From contig OX392527.1 of assembly GCA_947623455.1 (NCBI GenBank), forward strand, positions 46,854,401-46,918,400: a stretch of DNA of 64,000 bases. Reading direction: 5' to 3'. The translations under genes were made by a program, and so were the position numbers. The stretch comes from Mimachlamys varia. Lineage: Eukaryota > Mollusca > Bivalvia > Pectinida > Pectinidae. Position 1 is the first letter of the stretch. The number at the start of each line of letters is the position of its first letter. Below the pieces are notes generated by a model. That model was not told the origin of the DNA. It worked only from the letters and a program-made list of their open reading frames with translations, and ran no database searches. Below, one piece after another: positions 1 to 11,334 of the stretch.

Positions 1-1139
1 AAGCAATTAATGAAATTCCACATCAATTAAAATTCAGGATAAAAAAACTCTCCCTGTTCAGGATGAACGACAGAAAAACTCAAATGATGGTTTATATATA
101 TTATTTTAGAACAGGCACGGTCACCAAAACTAAGTTAAACTGCACCATGCAACTGCTAACGTATTTAGTATTTTGTTTGACCGCTTGTTTTTCAAATCAA
201 TTTTGATAAAAAGTATTTTCAAAACTTCAACATATTTTTATTTTGTACATAGATTAAGAGTAATTATAAAGTTGAAAAGTGTCAAAAACTTTCTTATTAA
301 TCGAAACATGCTTGTAGAAGGATAGGTTATGGCTAACCAACGATTTGTATGTATAATTAACTCGATGTCCAAACATTTACTGGCAGTTTAGATATCTATC
401 TTCTTTTTGCAGTGTATTAATAATTAATCTTTATTATATCAAAATTTACTAAAATCTATAATCATGAATAATCATATCTAAGGTAATAAATGTGTGGGTG
501 GTTAGTTTCGAATACAAGCCGTTTCTATAGCAATGTGCATGGACGATATGAATTATGGTATCCTCAAATAGTATCCTGTAAATCAAGGACTTATTAAACC
601 AAGTAAATCATCCCAGCGTGTTACGAGGAAGTGTCTTTTGTGACGGCTATGCCGTATCATGTGAGAATTTATTTTGAACTGTTATTATTTTTCAAACCTA
701 AGATTTTCACTGTCCTTAAATCCCAACAGGGTGCTTTGTTAGAAAGCTTAAGATAGCTAACAGGATAATGTATATGTGCCGGGCAACAACGTTCCTCCTA
801 GTAAAACGTGGCCAAATGGCATTTTGCGTTTGTTTTAAATTTTGAATAGAAACGCCACTACACGTAAGAGGAGACTTGGATGCATTCAAATTCTGACAGT
901 TATTGACAGGCAGACGAAAATTAAGTGGATAAGTTAACGTCCTGAATATAGGGCGTGCGCCAGAAATATGGGATAGATCACAGCAGACACAACTTGTCAG
1001 GCACGGGCAGATGAGACGTGAGGTTTAGCGGGAAAAGTCCACTACCTTTGGACGCAGACAATATAGGACGAATATCTTGTATCATGATCTATCTTGGTAG
1101 TTTTTAAAAACTTCGGTTTTTTGTAATACTTTGTTAGTA
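1..1139. other. non-coding, nothing recognised
   Basis: AT-rich, no convincing frame, RNA or repeat structure. Confidence 0.6.
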
Positions 1140-1312
1140 TTATTACTCAAGTTCATCCCTTCATTCTTTCATTCCTTTTCCTAAATCTTTCTGTAATATT
1201 TTTCTTCTGTCCTTCTTTCCTTCCTTTCCCTTTTACTCTTCCTTCTTTTTTTCTTTCATTTTGTTTTCTTCTTACCTTCCTTCCTTCATTTATTCTTCCT
1301 CTTTCACAAATT
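1140..1312 (+). repeat. polypyrimidine tract (TTCC/TTCT-rich)
   Basis: About 170 bases of almost pure C/T on this strand, with ttcc and tttc units; possible triplex-forming or slippage-prone DNA. Confidence 0.75.
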
Positions 1313-1439
1313 GTACTACAAATATAGTGCTTCAGTGATATTCAATTTTCTTTAGGGTAAAATAAAAAAAAATCTGTTGATATCTTTTTCTTACATATAC
1401 CACATTTACTATTTTGATTTCTATGAATATTATTTATCT

Positions 1440-2600
1440 AGAGCTCTATACAAGTGATTTGAGGATTGGTGGGTTGCTTGTTGTGGCTTACCACTATGTG
1501 TTGACGAGTTTAATGCGATCACTCCCAATCGTGGCCTCCTTCATCCCAACAACACAGGGTGCGGCTTATGCAGTATTAGGACTTTACTACTGAGGTTGGG
1601 ATCTGGACATCCAGGCAAATCCTTTATAACACTATCTGGCTTTGTGATTATCAGATCATATGACACGAACAGTCATATGATCATACACGGCGTTTTGCCT
1701 TGCTAGCAGTATCCTTTTATGCAGCAATAGAGTTTGCCCCGATCTCCATATAGAGACACATCACCATATAACTTCTCCAGCATGGTATGGCAAGCCTGAT
1801 AGGGCAATTATAGGCACGCTATACCATTTATTGCCAGAGCAATTGATTCCCAAATTGCAGGTTAACATCCCCTGAAGCCAGGTCCGCAGATACAGACCGC
1901 ATTACAGCGCCCTCTTGCGGCGGTTAGTGTGAGTATGATGGTGGAGAAACTGTATGCTACATCTAAAATAAATACCGAAAAAGAAACCGTTAAGCATTAT
2001 CTGTATTTTTTGGACATGTACACACATTTGTTACAGCTAGTTCCATGTGTCATAAATGCCACTTTCCCAACCAAACCTCTCACTGACTGGATGCAATTTG
2101 CATATCATATTTAGCTACCTCATCATTGCTGATAACTAAACGAGGTCCATGTTGTTTGACAAGGTAGATTGGTTAGTTTACGTATAGTTTAAAACTATAA
2201 TTTACTTGAAATGTCATCACGATTTCATAAATGCTTGATAGTGATGAATTCAGAAATCAATATTAACGGTTGCAGATAAACTCTATATAAAGATAATTAC
2301 GACAATTTCTGATTAAAAACACATTTGTCTAGAGGTATCTCACAGACCAATCTTTCAACAGATGCTTCCTGAAACTAAAGCTATAATCCGTATTGACAAA
2401 ACGATAATCTTGTCGGTTCTATCTTTGGGGACGTCAGAGGGTAAAATGCACCATCTAAATTCACTACCATTCAGAATGCGATATTATTCGCAAGTTTTTG
2501 AAGTATAAAGCATATTTTAAACCACAACTCGTCAAAACAATAAAATGTATGTTTGAGTGATTATAAAATGAATACCATCACAAAGACTTAAGAGAATACA
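1440..2600. other. non-coding; GC-richer stretch of unknown nature at 1480-1930
   Basis: 1480-1930 is noticeably less AT-rich than its surroundings and looks like diverged repeat or formerly constrained DNA. No frame or terminal repeats were found. The rest is plain AT-rich DNA. Confidence 0.45.
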
Positions 2601-3172
2601 TCAATATACATACTTTCTCATAAAAACCATCAATGAGAAAGATTCTGTATCTTTGTGTGAAGATGGGCGTTTTTGAGTTAGTGTGCTAACTTGTTGTGAT
2701 TGACAATGATGACTCGGTTCCCATTTCGAGGACTTGATGTTAACTTGGATGTGACCAAGATTCACATGGTGGGTGTCGTCGATGAAGCAGACGATACTTA
2801 CGCGGCCTGTATTCATGAAACCGTTGTCATGCTTAAGCATGGATTTTGTGCTCAGCACTGATTTCTTGTTCTGGATTGGCTATACTTCATTTAAAAACTC
2901 TTATTTTGTCAAAGTGTTTGGGGAAAATAAAAATCAAACAGCAGAATACTAATTTCAATATTTACAATTGACTTTTTGATTGTTGACATTTTATAGGCGA
3001 GTTTCAGGAAAGCTGGCTTGAGCACAGAAATCATGCTTGAGCATGAAAATGGTTTCATGGATACGGGCTCTGGTTTTATTTTCTTGTACTTCTTTCCTTT
3101 TTCCATATTTTGCAACTCATTTTATCGATTTTGAGTTAGATTATTGTTTTGTTGACGCTTCGGTATTCTTTC
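2601..3172 (-). repeat. R1 repeat copy, split by a nested element
   Basis: R1 is an abundant unidentified family recognised by gagaataccaaagcgtcaac (head), aaatcgattaaact, tttacatggagaccc, gcttcatcgacgacacccgc and ggtcacatccaagt. This copy is on the minus strand and ends at the head near 3145-3172. Its middle is replaced by an inverted-repeat element (2801-3070). Confidence 0.75.
2801..3070. mobile_element. inverted-repeat element nested in an R1 copy
   Basis: About 52-base inverted ends: ggcctgtattcatgaaacc with atgcttaagcatg, versus catgcttgagcatg with ggtttcatggatacgggc. It replaces the middle of the R1 copy. No coding capacity. Confidence 0.7.
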
Positions 3173-3605
3173 TTTCTTTTTTTTAAAGATATAAATCTAT
3201 CATAAAAACGGATAAGTTAACAATAACCATATTATCAACAAACAAAGACAGAATATAAAAAAAGAAATGAAGAGAAAACACCGAAAACGATGCGACACCA
3301 AAGTCAAACGTAAGACACCCTGACACACTCAAAGAACACTAAATTGAAACCATGCCCTTTTGTCAATAAAACATGCACCACGTGTGGTGCCCATCATAGT
3401 ATATCGCCCTTTCTCAGAAAAAAGCTGTCATGAAATTGGCAAACACTGCTTTACAAATGTGGCCAACGATACTTTCATTGTAACGTCTGTATATTCTTTT
3501 CGCAATCTATATAAAAACCATAATAAATCATTTATAAACATACATAACTACTTCTTTAAAAATAATTACATCGTCTTTAGAAAAAAAATTAAAGACTGTA
3601 CCTAA

Positions 3606-3812
3606 GCGGTAACAAAACCACAATCCGAAGATTTACATGGGGACCCCATATAAAAGTACAAGAGAAAAAGATCAGGTGTTCCGGAAGAGTAAGCGTCTTC
3701 TGCTTCATCGACGACACCCGCCATGTATATATTGGTCACAACCAAGTACACATCAAGTCACCGAGTCAGCATTGTCAATTACAACAAGTAAACACGCTAA
3801 TGAGCATATATC
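3606..3812 (+). repeat. R1 repeat copy
   Basis: Contains cataatccgaa-like head sequence, tttacatggggacccc, tgcttcatcgacgacacccg and the caacaagtaaacac tail. Confidence 0.75.
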
Positions 3813-4109
3813 TATATAACAAATTTAATATATACCAACAAAACGCAAATAAACATTATTATTCTCACATATTCCCGTAGTCTACATACAAAAAAGTGTA
3901 ACATTGCCAATAAATGCAACATAGTCTGGTTTTTCCGAGATCTGTGGAGCATAACATATCTATCAGGTCAGATTACACAGAATGTTGGATTACAAATCAT
4001 TAGTATGTGATCACATCCATTGTTTTATAATTTCATTAATGTACTTTGATCCGAATTAACAAAAGTGTATCAACGTACAAAGTACTATAAATAAAACATA
4101 ATTGTTTTA

Positions 4110-4153
4110 CTGGTGGTGGTGGTGGTGGTGGTGCTGGTGGCGGCGGCGGCGGT
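4110..4153 (+). repeat. trinucleotide microsatellite (GGT)n(GGC)n
   Basis: Continuous ggt units with one gct, then ggc units. No frame of note around it. Confidence 0.9.
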
Positions 4154-4159
4154 ACACTA

Positions 4160-5890
4160 TTGATGGTATAGTGTTAGGGGATAGGGTGGAAGGAAGTGGG
4201 GAGGATGGGATGTAGAGAAAAAAAAGGGGTTACCTCGGAACAAAAAGCATGATCCTTATACATGTATGTACAATTTGTGTGTTAGTATGTCAAGTTCAAA
4301 TTATTGTTATTTTGTATAAAAGGAATTTCTAGGTCAGGAAATAACTTTCAAATTCTTTCTCATGGGAAAACAGATCAGAAACTGTATATGACATCAAAGA
4401 GGGACTGGCTGTAAAGTGGTGTAATAGAAAGTTAACGATGTGGGTATGCCTTTCCTATAATGCAACCTATTGTGTTCACTTCAGCAAAGGTAAGGTAAAA
4501 AATTGCTTTGCTAGAAATCTCAGTTATGTCACATCTGAACGGAATTGATCAATAAGCAATAAGCACATATAGTAAACTTAAAAAAAATAATGCTAGGTTA
4601 GGTTAGGTGTTCACCAAATTAATGTTTTTCGATATTATTCCATCACTGACCTCTGTAGTTTATAATCCAAAATTCACTTAATCATGAATTTATCTGTAAA
4701 CCTTAAGTAATACATATAATTATAAACTGTTGAATCGTATGGCTCTGTTTCTGATACACACGGATATTGTGTTTTGTGAAAAAGTTATTGCGAAAATAAG
4801 ATGAATTGAAATGAGTAAATTAATACATGCAAATAACAGGGAAGAAATCATACACGAAATGTTGTACACATATATTTGTTTTAATAGTCTTTACTATTTT
4901 CTTCAGGAAGAGAATTTGAGAAAATGATTATCATAAATATACCTCGGGTTAATAACCCTGTGAAGTAGCATTGTATTTTGTTCTGAATATAATCTATAAA
5001 TATATATATCTACTATACTATACTATCTACAAATGCGCATATGTAATGGAAGTGAATAGCTAAATCAAGTTAATCAAGTTACATTGTCAATACATTTCAT
5101 GCAATAATTTCTTAGTATCTCTTTGATAAGTGCAAGGTTCAACACATACAGAATTAATTAATATATATTCATTTAATAGTGATTTAGTTACAGAATCGGA
5201 ATATTCGAGTAATGTAACAAAAGTAATTGTGTACTTATTTGTGATTAAATATTGAGGAAAAGGTTGAAATTTTGAGAGAGATTTGAGATTGGGCAACAGC
5301 TGACGAAATATCAGAGAATAGTTTGATAAAAGGGAGACAAATCTAGAACCAAACACCCGACCATAGTAATAGTTATGAAGGCATTCTCCAAATAAAATCC
5401 CCTACCGTACATTTACCGATATTTTCCCTCTTCGATTTTCAATTAAACGAGTCAACTTGTTAAAATTTTAATGATAACCACATGTATATGAGTGGTAGAT
5501 AACAAGTCGTTTTAGTTAAGGTTAAAACCTGTTTTATTCATGATAAAAGATAAGTACAAATTGTAAAATGAATCTCACTCTGATGAACAAACAAACAAGT
5601 ACTACTGTATTTATGCTTGGTACTTCTCATCGTTCATGACAAGCATGAAACTACATACAAGACTTTGCAGTGATTGTTTAAATATGTATATAGGAAACTG
5701 CTTAGAAAGAAAACCATAACATGATATAAGGTAGGGAGAGACACTGACGGAGTTTTGCATTCATTACTACGGTAATTATTATAACTTATTGAGTTTTTCG
5801 TATTTTAAAATAAATTTCAATTGAGAAAATCACACGTATAGCGCTAGCAGAACCTTCCTACGAACATAACCAATGCAATAAAGAAATCAG
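4160..5890. other. non-coding, nothing recognised
   Basis: AT-rich; short frames only; no repeat of the families described here. Confidence 0.6.
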
Positions 5891-5894
5891 AGAT

Positions 5895-6170
5895 TACTAA
5901 AGCGTCGACAAACTCAAACTCGATTAAACCAGGGGCAAAATATGAACAAAAGAGAGAAGATTTACACGGAGACCCTTGAAAAAATACAAGAGAATAAGAC
6001 CAGATTTCCAGAAGAGTAAGCAGCTTCTGCTTCATCAACGACATACGTCATGGGTAAATCTTAGTCTCAAAGTGAAAAATGAGTCGTCATGCGCAATTAC
6101 AACAAGTAAGCACACTAATGAATATATTCAAAAACGTCCATTTTCATATCACACACGGATACAAAAAATT
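5895..6170 (+). repeat. R1 repeat copy
   Basis: Full-length diverged copy: aaagcgtcgacaaac head, tttacacggagaccc, tgcttcatcaacgacata, then acaagtaagcacactaatg and the aaaacgtccattttcat tail. Confidence 0.75.
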
Positions 6171-6174
6171 TCAA

Positions 6175-8275
6175 TTTGTTTTCAGGTTTTCAGTCCCTTT
6201 TGACTGTATTGCAAAAACCCTCAAAGTCCCTCAATGTTACATTTTAGAATTTCTAGAAAAATCCCAAAAAGTCCAAAAAAGTTCAGGACTTGCACGTAGG
6301 TTTATCCCGGTCAATAGTGAATCTACATTATAATTTCAATATCTCTATCAATGTAAAGTGATGATTAAGAATCTCTATTGATACATTTTTTGTCTTGAAA
6401 TGTATCATTTAGGGAAACATTGTACATGGCACGTTTTGAAAAGTTTTCGTTTCACTGGTTTGATTTAAATAACTTAGCACTACTATAAGATGTAATACTG
6501 TAAGTGTGAATTCAATTTATGGGCAAACAATTCAAATCATCTTCGATACATTCGTGTCCTAGTCGATCTCTCTGGTGTATTAGTAAAGGTCAGGCATCTG
6601 GGATATTCTTTCTGGATTATATCCTAAGCTTTTAAGACCCACTTTTGCATCACTGCCTCTTTATTCATTAAAACAGCATTTAGGAAATATGTGTATGTTT
6701 TTGTTTTTGGGTTTTTTTATGTGTTTTTTTGGTTTTTTCCTTTGTCCACTTTCTTGATATGCTCGCTCACGAAAATCAAAAATAATATTACATATGTCTC
6801 AAAAACAAATGGTAAATATCACATGTACAATGCATATACGATTCTCAAAAGAATTTGAAGCCATTTTATCTTGTCGTCATTTTTCAAGGTAATGAACTTA
6901 AAATATACAAAAACATAGCCCATTGAATCGATTATAAACCTTTCTGCTGTGTGTGTGTTTTTTTAAGGTATCGGCATTATAAATTTAGAGTTATATCTTA
7001 AACGATTCTTTTGTAATATGAAAGGAATGCCCAAGTTTGTCTTGACGTCTGTTTGATTTTTCTTCAAATTATCAAATTATCATTTCCATAGTAAATCTAT
7101 CGCTGCAAGCATTTATAGCTATGGATATAATAATAGATTTATTCTTACGTGCTAAACGTAGACAATCAATTTATTTTGTTTAATATTTATTTTGTCCCAT
7201 TGGTTTACTATGCAACCTTCTTTGTGGTGTTTCCTTAAATAGCTCACATGATCGTTTGAGATGTGCATTTCATCACAACAGGTTGAAAAGTGGTTGGTAG
7301 AAAGAAATTGTGTTTGAGTATTGGAACAAGGATCTTTAAAATTTATTCCCACTAAATTATACATACAAAAACTAGTTTAAGGAATAAAACACGAACATAC
7401 TCCACGATACTCTCAAATCACCACAACTCCGGATTATAAATGGCGACCGATTTGACCTTATTTCTCACAAAATTCATCCCCGCCAATTTAAACGGTCGAT
7501 GTGAGTCGGTGCAATATAAGACAAGTGTTGTAAGGGGCCTTAACTCTGTATCGTAAATAAGCAATAATTGACAAAAAGGCTTTACTTCTCTTCAGCCAAT
7601 AACGCTACGTTCATGATTGATTGAGAACAAAGGTGAGAGTTATCGTATATATGTGTTCATTTATCAGTTTACTCTATGGGGAAGCGTTCTTATGAGGTTT
7701 TAGCCAGCAAACAAACCTTGAAAAATTGTACATTATGTTTATATTGAAATAGAGGTGATCGTGCGACCGTGATTATGGGAGAATCACACGTGACGCTTCA
7801 TGACAAAGAAAAAAGCCCTCATAAAGACACTGCCGATGAATTTATAGCATTTCCGTATGTTGATACGTTTCATTCACAGACTGTTGCAAAATGTTCTAAG
7901 TTAATCTAGGTCAATGCTAAAGGCTAGGCTTTCAAGTGATAAGAAAACATTGCAGAAATGAATTTTGAACGAAAAGACCAATAACGTTTTTTAGCTGGTT
8001 TTAAATTATCTTCATTTTGTTACGCCTCCGTAATAAAAGTGACATATTTCTTTGTTTATGGCAATCGTGAATGACAAAGAATAGAAACTTAACATAAACA
8101 TACGTTTTAAGTAGTCTTAGTCCAAAAACATTTGCAATCCGCCGTTTATCACCTCACCAAAATAATGTAAATAAATAAGAACTCTATAAATGGTTAACAA
8201 TACCAAATGTACGTGGTTTTGTATTTTGTGAGTTATCGCGTCATTTGACAATAAGAAAAACAAGCAAAATACAGA
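6175..8275. other. non-coding, nothing recognised
   Basis: AT-rich; 7390-7600 is somewhat GC-richer but without a frame or a core promoter that could be supported. Confidence 0.55.
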
Positions 8276-8324
8276 GAGAAAAAAAAAACAAAAAGAAAAC
8301 AAAAAGAGAAAAGAAGAAGAAACA

Positions 8325-8695
8325 AATACCAAAGCGCTAACTAAACCATAATCCAACTTCAAAATCGATTAAACTAGATCAAAATATCAACAAGGGAAAT
8401 ATTGACACGGACCAATTTGAAGATGTATATGAGAAAAAAAATCCAGGATCTTACAATGAGTCAAAATGCAAGTTATCCAAATTACAAATGACGTCATACA
8501 AAGTTACCGTATGCGTGGTTGGGTAAGCAAAGACTGAAAACTAAGATTGAAGCCAGGTGATTCGGAAGAGCAAGCACATTAACTTCATCGACGAAATCCA
8601 GTTATGTAAAAATAGGACCCATCCAAGTAAATGATGGAGCATATTCAAAACCAACGCCTACTTTCAAATCTAACACGGACACAGATATTTTTCAA
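8325..8695 (+). repeat. R1 repeat copy, old and expanded
   Basis: Head ccaaagcgctaactaaacc with aaaatcgattaaact, then a diverged middle, aacttcatcgacgaaatcc and a tail ending near cacggacacaga. An A-rich run (8280-8325) precedes the head, as in several copies. Confidence 0.65.
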
Positions 8696-9044
8696 GGACT
8701 TACCATTAGTCTTCATCAATATGCATCATTTTTAATCTTTATCTTGTAAATTTCTATGTCTGCAGCTGATATCTTTCACGAAAATCTCGATTTTTGAACA
8801 AGCCTAAGAATAAATAATCAACTACAAATTATTTCATGTTGTATTTTTTTTTCAAAAATATCAAAAGGAGGGGTCTAAAGAGTCTAGAGAGTGTAATAAA
8901 CAGAAGGCAATTTAACAGGAAACTAGCCCCCACATCATGTATAGATTGGAAGTGAAAAGTTCTTATTGTTTTAATCCGCGACTGATTCTCCTACTTCAAA
9001 TATTGTTTTTATTAAGTATGTTCATCATCATAAAAAATACATAA

Positions 9045-9155
9045 GCACAAACAAAACCCATAATCCGAAATCAAAATCGATTAAACTAAACGCAAAATAA
9101 AAACAAAGAAATAGTTTACATGGAGCCCCTACATTTAAATAAAACATAATAGATA
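9045..9155 (+). repeat. R1 repeat fragment
   Basis: Only the head part: acaaaacccataatccgaa, aaaatcgattaaact, gtttacatggagccc; it then fades out. Confidence 0.6.
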
Positions 9156-9739
9156 TCTACATGTATTCAGGGGTAAATCCCGATCAAATACAGGCTTTAT
9201 AATTTGGTAATCTGAATGCAAAATCCCTTTTTTAAATATATTTTTTCATAAGTAGTTGACTATGTCTATCGTACTGTAGTTTTTATACTTTATACTATAG
9301 CTTTTAAGGAAAAATTAATATCATTATTTACTTTGATAACTATACACTGTAACATCAATTGATAAACAATAGATATTTAGATACGGTTCTAAAAGAATGT
9401 CACAATTTACCTATATTTGTGATTTTGCAGATTAATTTTTAATCTATTGAATTTTAGAAAGCCGTTGCATAAAGTTCTAATTAAATTTATGAATCATATT
9501 TTTTGTTAAAAACAAAACATACAACATCATATGTTTTATTAACAAAGTTGCAAATATTATAACAGACATGATTGGCCAAAATGACTCGTCATTTTGAAGT
9601 ACCAACATAAAGGATCAACAGAAAGCAATTAGCAAAGGAATGCATAGAACTGTAGCATAGGTACAACAGATGACCATCGAGAACAAAACATGACAAAGAC
9701 TCATGCATTGATCGTCCAAAGAATGACGAAAGCGTTCTT

Positions 9740-9880
9740 AGAATCTAGCATCACTGAAGAGTCCTAGGAGGACGAAACAGCTGTATGATGCAGTTTAATT
9801 CATTTTTTTCGGCATACTGTATATATTACTAAATTTAAGAGGTGCAGCATATGTGTGTGTTACGTGATCTCTACAAAACC
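9740..9880 (+). repeat. hammerhead-bearing dispersed repeat, copy 1
   Basis: The ribozyme is followed by a segment (GCAGTTTAATTC, then cggcatactgtat, ending near gtgtgtgtta) that recurs after the hammerhead remnant at 19.57 kb and in weaker form after the minus-strand copy at 32.7 kb. This defines a family longer than the ribozyme. No coding frame is attached. It is likely a remnant of a Penelope-like or retrozyme-type element; the class is inferred. Confidence 0.6.
9748..9791 (+). ncRNA. type I hammerhead ribozyme, structurally complete
   Basis: Stem I strand GCATCA (9748-9753), core CTGAAGA (9754-9760, fits CUGANGA), and stem II GTCCT/AGGAC closed by AGG (9761-9773). Then GAAA (9774-9777), stem III ACAG/CTGT (9777-9784) and U16.1-H17 = TA, predicting cleavage between 9785 and 9786. 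The other stem I strand, TGATGC (9786-9791), is the exact complement of GCATCA. Every catalytic-core base of the hammerhead consensus is present. Stem III is very short and has no loop, as in animal and retroelement hammerheads thought to act as dimers. It was found by eye; activity is inferred. Confidence 0.82.
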
Positions 9881-10380
9881 GACACAAGCTTATAGGAATC
9901 ACCTTGCACCTACACAGATTTCACATTAGAAATGCATACCGTAAACAAAATTTCTTTTGCGTTATATTTACTTTTGCGAATTTCGCGATCAAAACAAGTT
10001 CGCCAAACCTAATTGTCGCAAAGCATGATGGAACTACTCACTTTCTTAAGAACAGCGCGCTAGCTATAAGAAATAACATTCATATAAGTACATTAATGTA
10101 GGTCCTGCAATAGGGCATAAGAATTATTGTACCTGTTGCCCAATTGCAAGATCGAAGGAGGCCACTAAATTTGGTATTTTTTTTCTTTTTTTTTCTAAAC
10201 AACTTTCTCCTTCCTGATATCTCCCTTAACATTACGTCACTTTTGGCCTTTAATTGAGCGTTCGCCCCTTTTAGGTTTTGACCCCAGAGTGTCAATCAAT
10301 GGTATGCTTATTACCCTTTGCTTAACGCTCAGTAATATGGGAATGAAACGACTGGTTCGACCGTTCTCAGTATAATGTGA

Positions 10381-10396
10381 CCGGGGGGGGGGGGGG
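10381..10396 (+). repeat. poly-G run
   Basis: Homopolymer G run after gaccg; a likely assembly or sequencing weak point. Confidence 0.8.
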
Positions 10397-10543
10397 TTCT
10401 GCTGGGAGCCATCGACATTATACTTCAGTTTGGTAGAACTTTAAATCGGCAAACGATCCAGACTATCGCCAGGAGGCTTACACGACCATACCGAAGCATC
10501 AGAAATACACATGCTCTCAACACACACACACCCATATCGCATG

Positions 10544-10592
10544 GTGACGCTGGGTGTTGATAGGACGGAAAAACAACCAAACCAAACCAAAA
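10544..10592 (+). mobile_element. possible SINE 3' tail
   Basis: ctgggtgttgataggacgg followed by a caaaccaaaccaaa tail resembles the 3' end of the SINE at 47.8 kb, in the opposite orientation. Confidence 0.4.
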
Positions 10593-10996
10593 ATATAAGT
10601 AGCCACAAAAAGAAACTTTATTTACATGGTTGGCTTCTTAAAGTTGATATGTTGGAAATATTATTCATATGTATTGTAGTTTTAATGGACATCGTGTTTC
10701 AGTTAACAAATGAAGCAATGTTTTATGTTTCGTTTACATGACGAACTTGGGGATAGCTAAATATTTCATTGTTATTTACATTTAAAGGGAAAGAACTCTT
10801 TAGTTTTAATAAAAAAAAACATGACATGGATACATTTTGATATTCAGTTTGTATAAATTGTTATGAAATTATTTTATATGATATAAAGAAATATTTTTGA
10901 TTCAAATAAATATTTGAAATGTGGATTCGTGTCATCAGTGTGTTCCTACTGTGGTACATTTTTCTTTATACATATGTATGAAAATGCAACGATATG

Positions 10997-11330
10997 AAAG
11001 GCCCAATTTACGATAACCGTGCAAAAATAAGCCTGAAACGAAGTAAATCTGAGCGGTAACTAACATGAAACTCTTGACAGAAAAATCCAAAAAAATGAAA
11101 ATAATTCAGGTAGGGCCCACTTTAACACAAGCTGAAATTAGAAGACTGTTTAAAATGGACGCGTGTTTACAAATACCGGGTTTCAAGTGCTGTTGTACCG
11201 GTAACCGTAAGAATTCATCTTGAATATTGCTGATATCAGTTAATCTTAGCTAAATCTATAAATATGAAAAAGCATTAGGCTTGATTTTCGCTTCAAGTTT
11301 TGCCGAAAGTTACGTATATTGGGCCTTTAA
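10997..11330 (-). mobile_element. TTAA inverted-repeat element M1, copy
   Basis: Begins aaaggcccaatttacg and ends cgtatattgggccttTAA. The body shares gatatcagttaatcttagct, aacacgcgtcc-type and gagcggtaactaac blocks with the copies at 25.4, 26.2, 38.7 and 42.1 kb. The left TTAA has decayed to TGAA. Confidence 0.8.
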
Positions 11331-11334
11331 GTAC

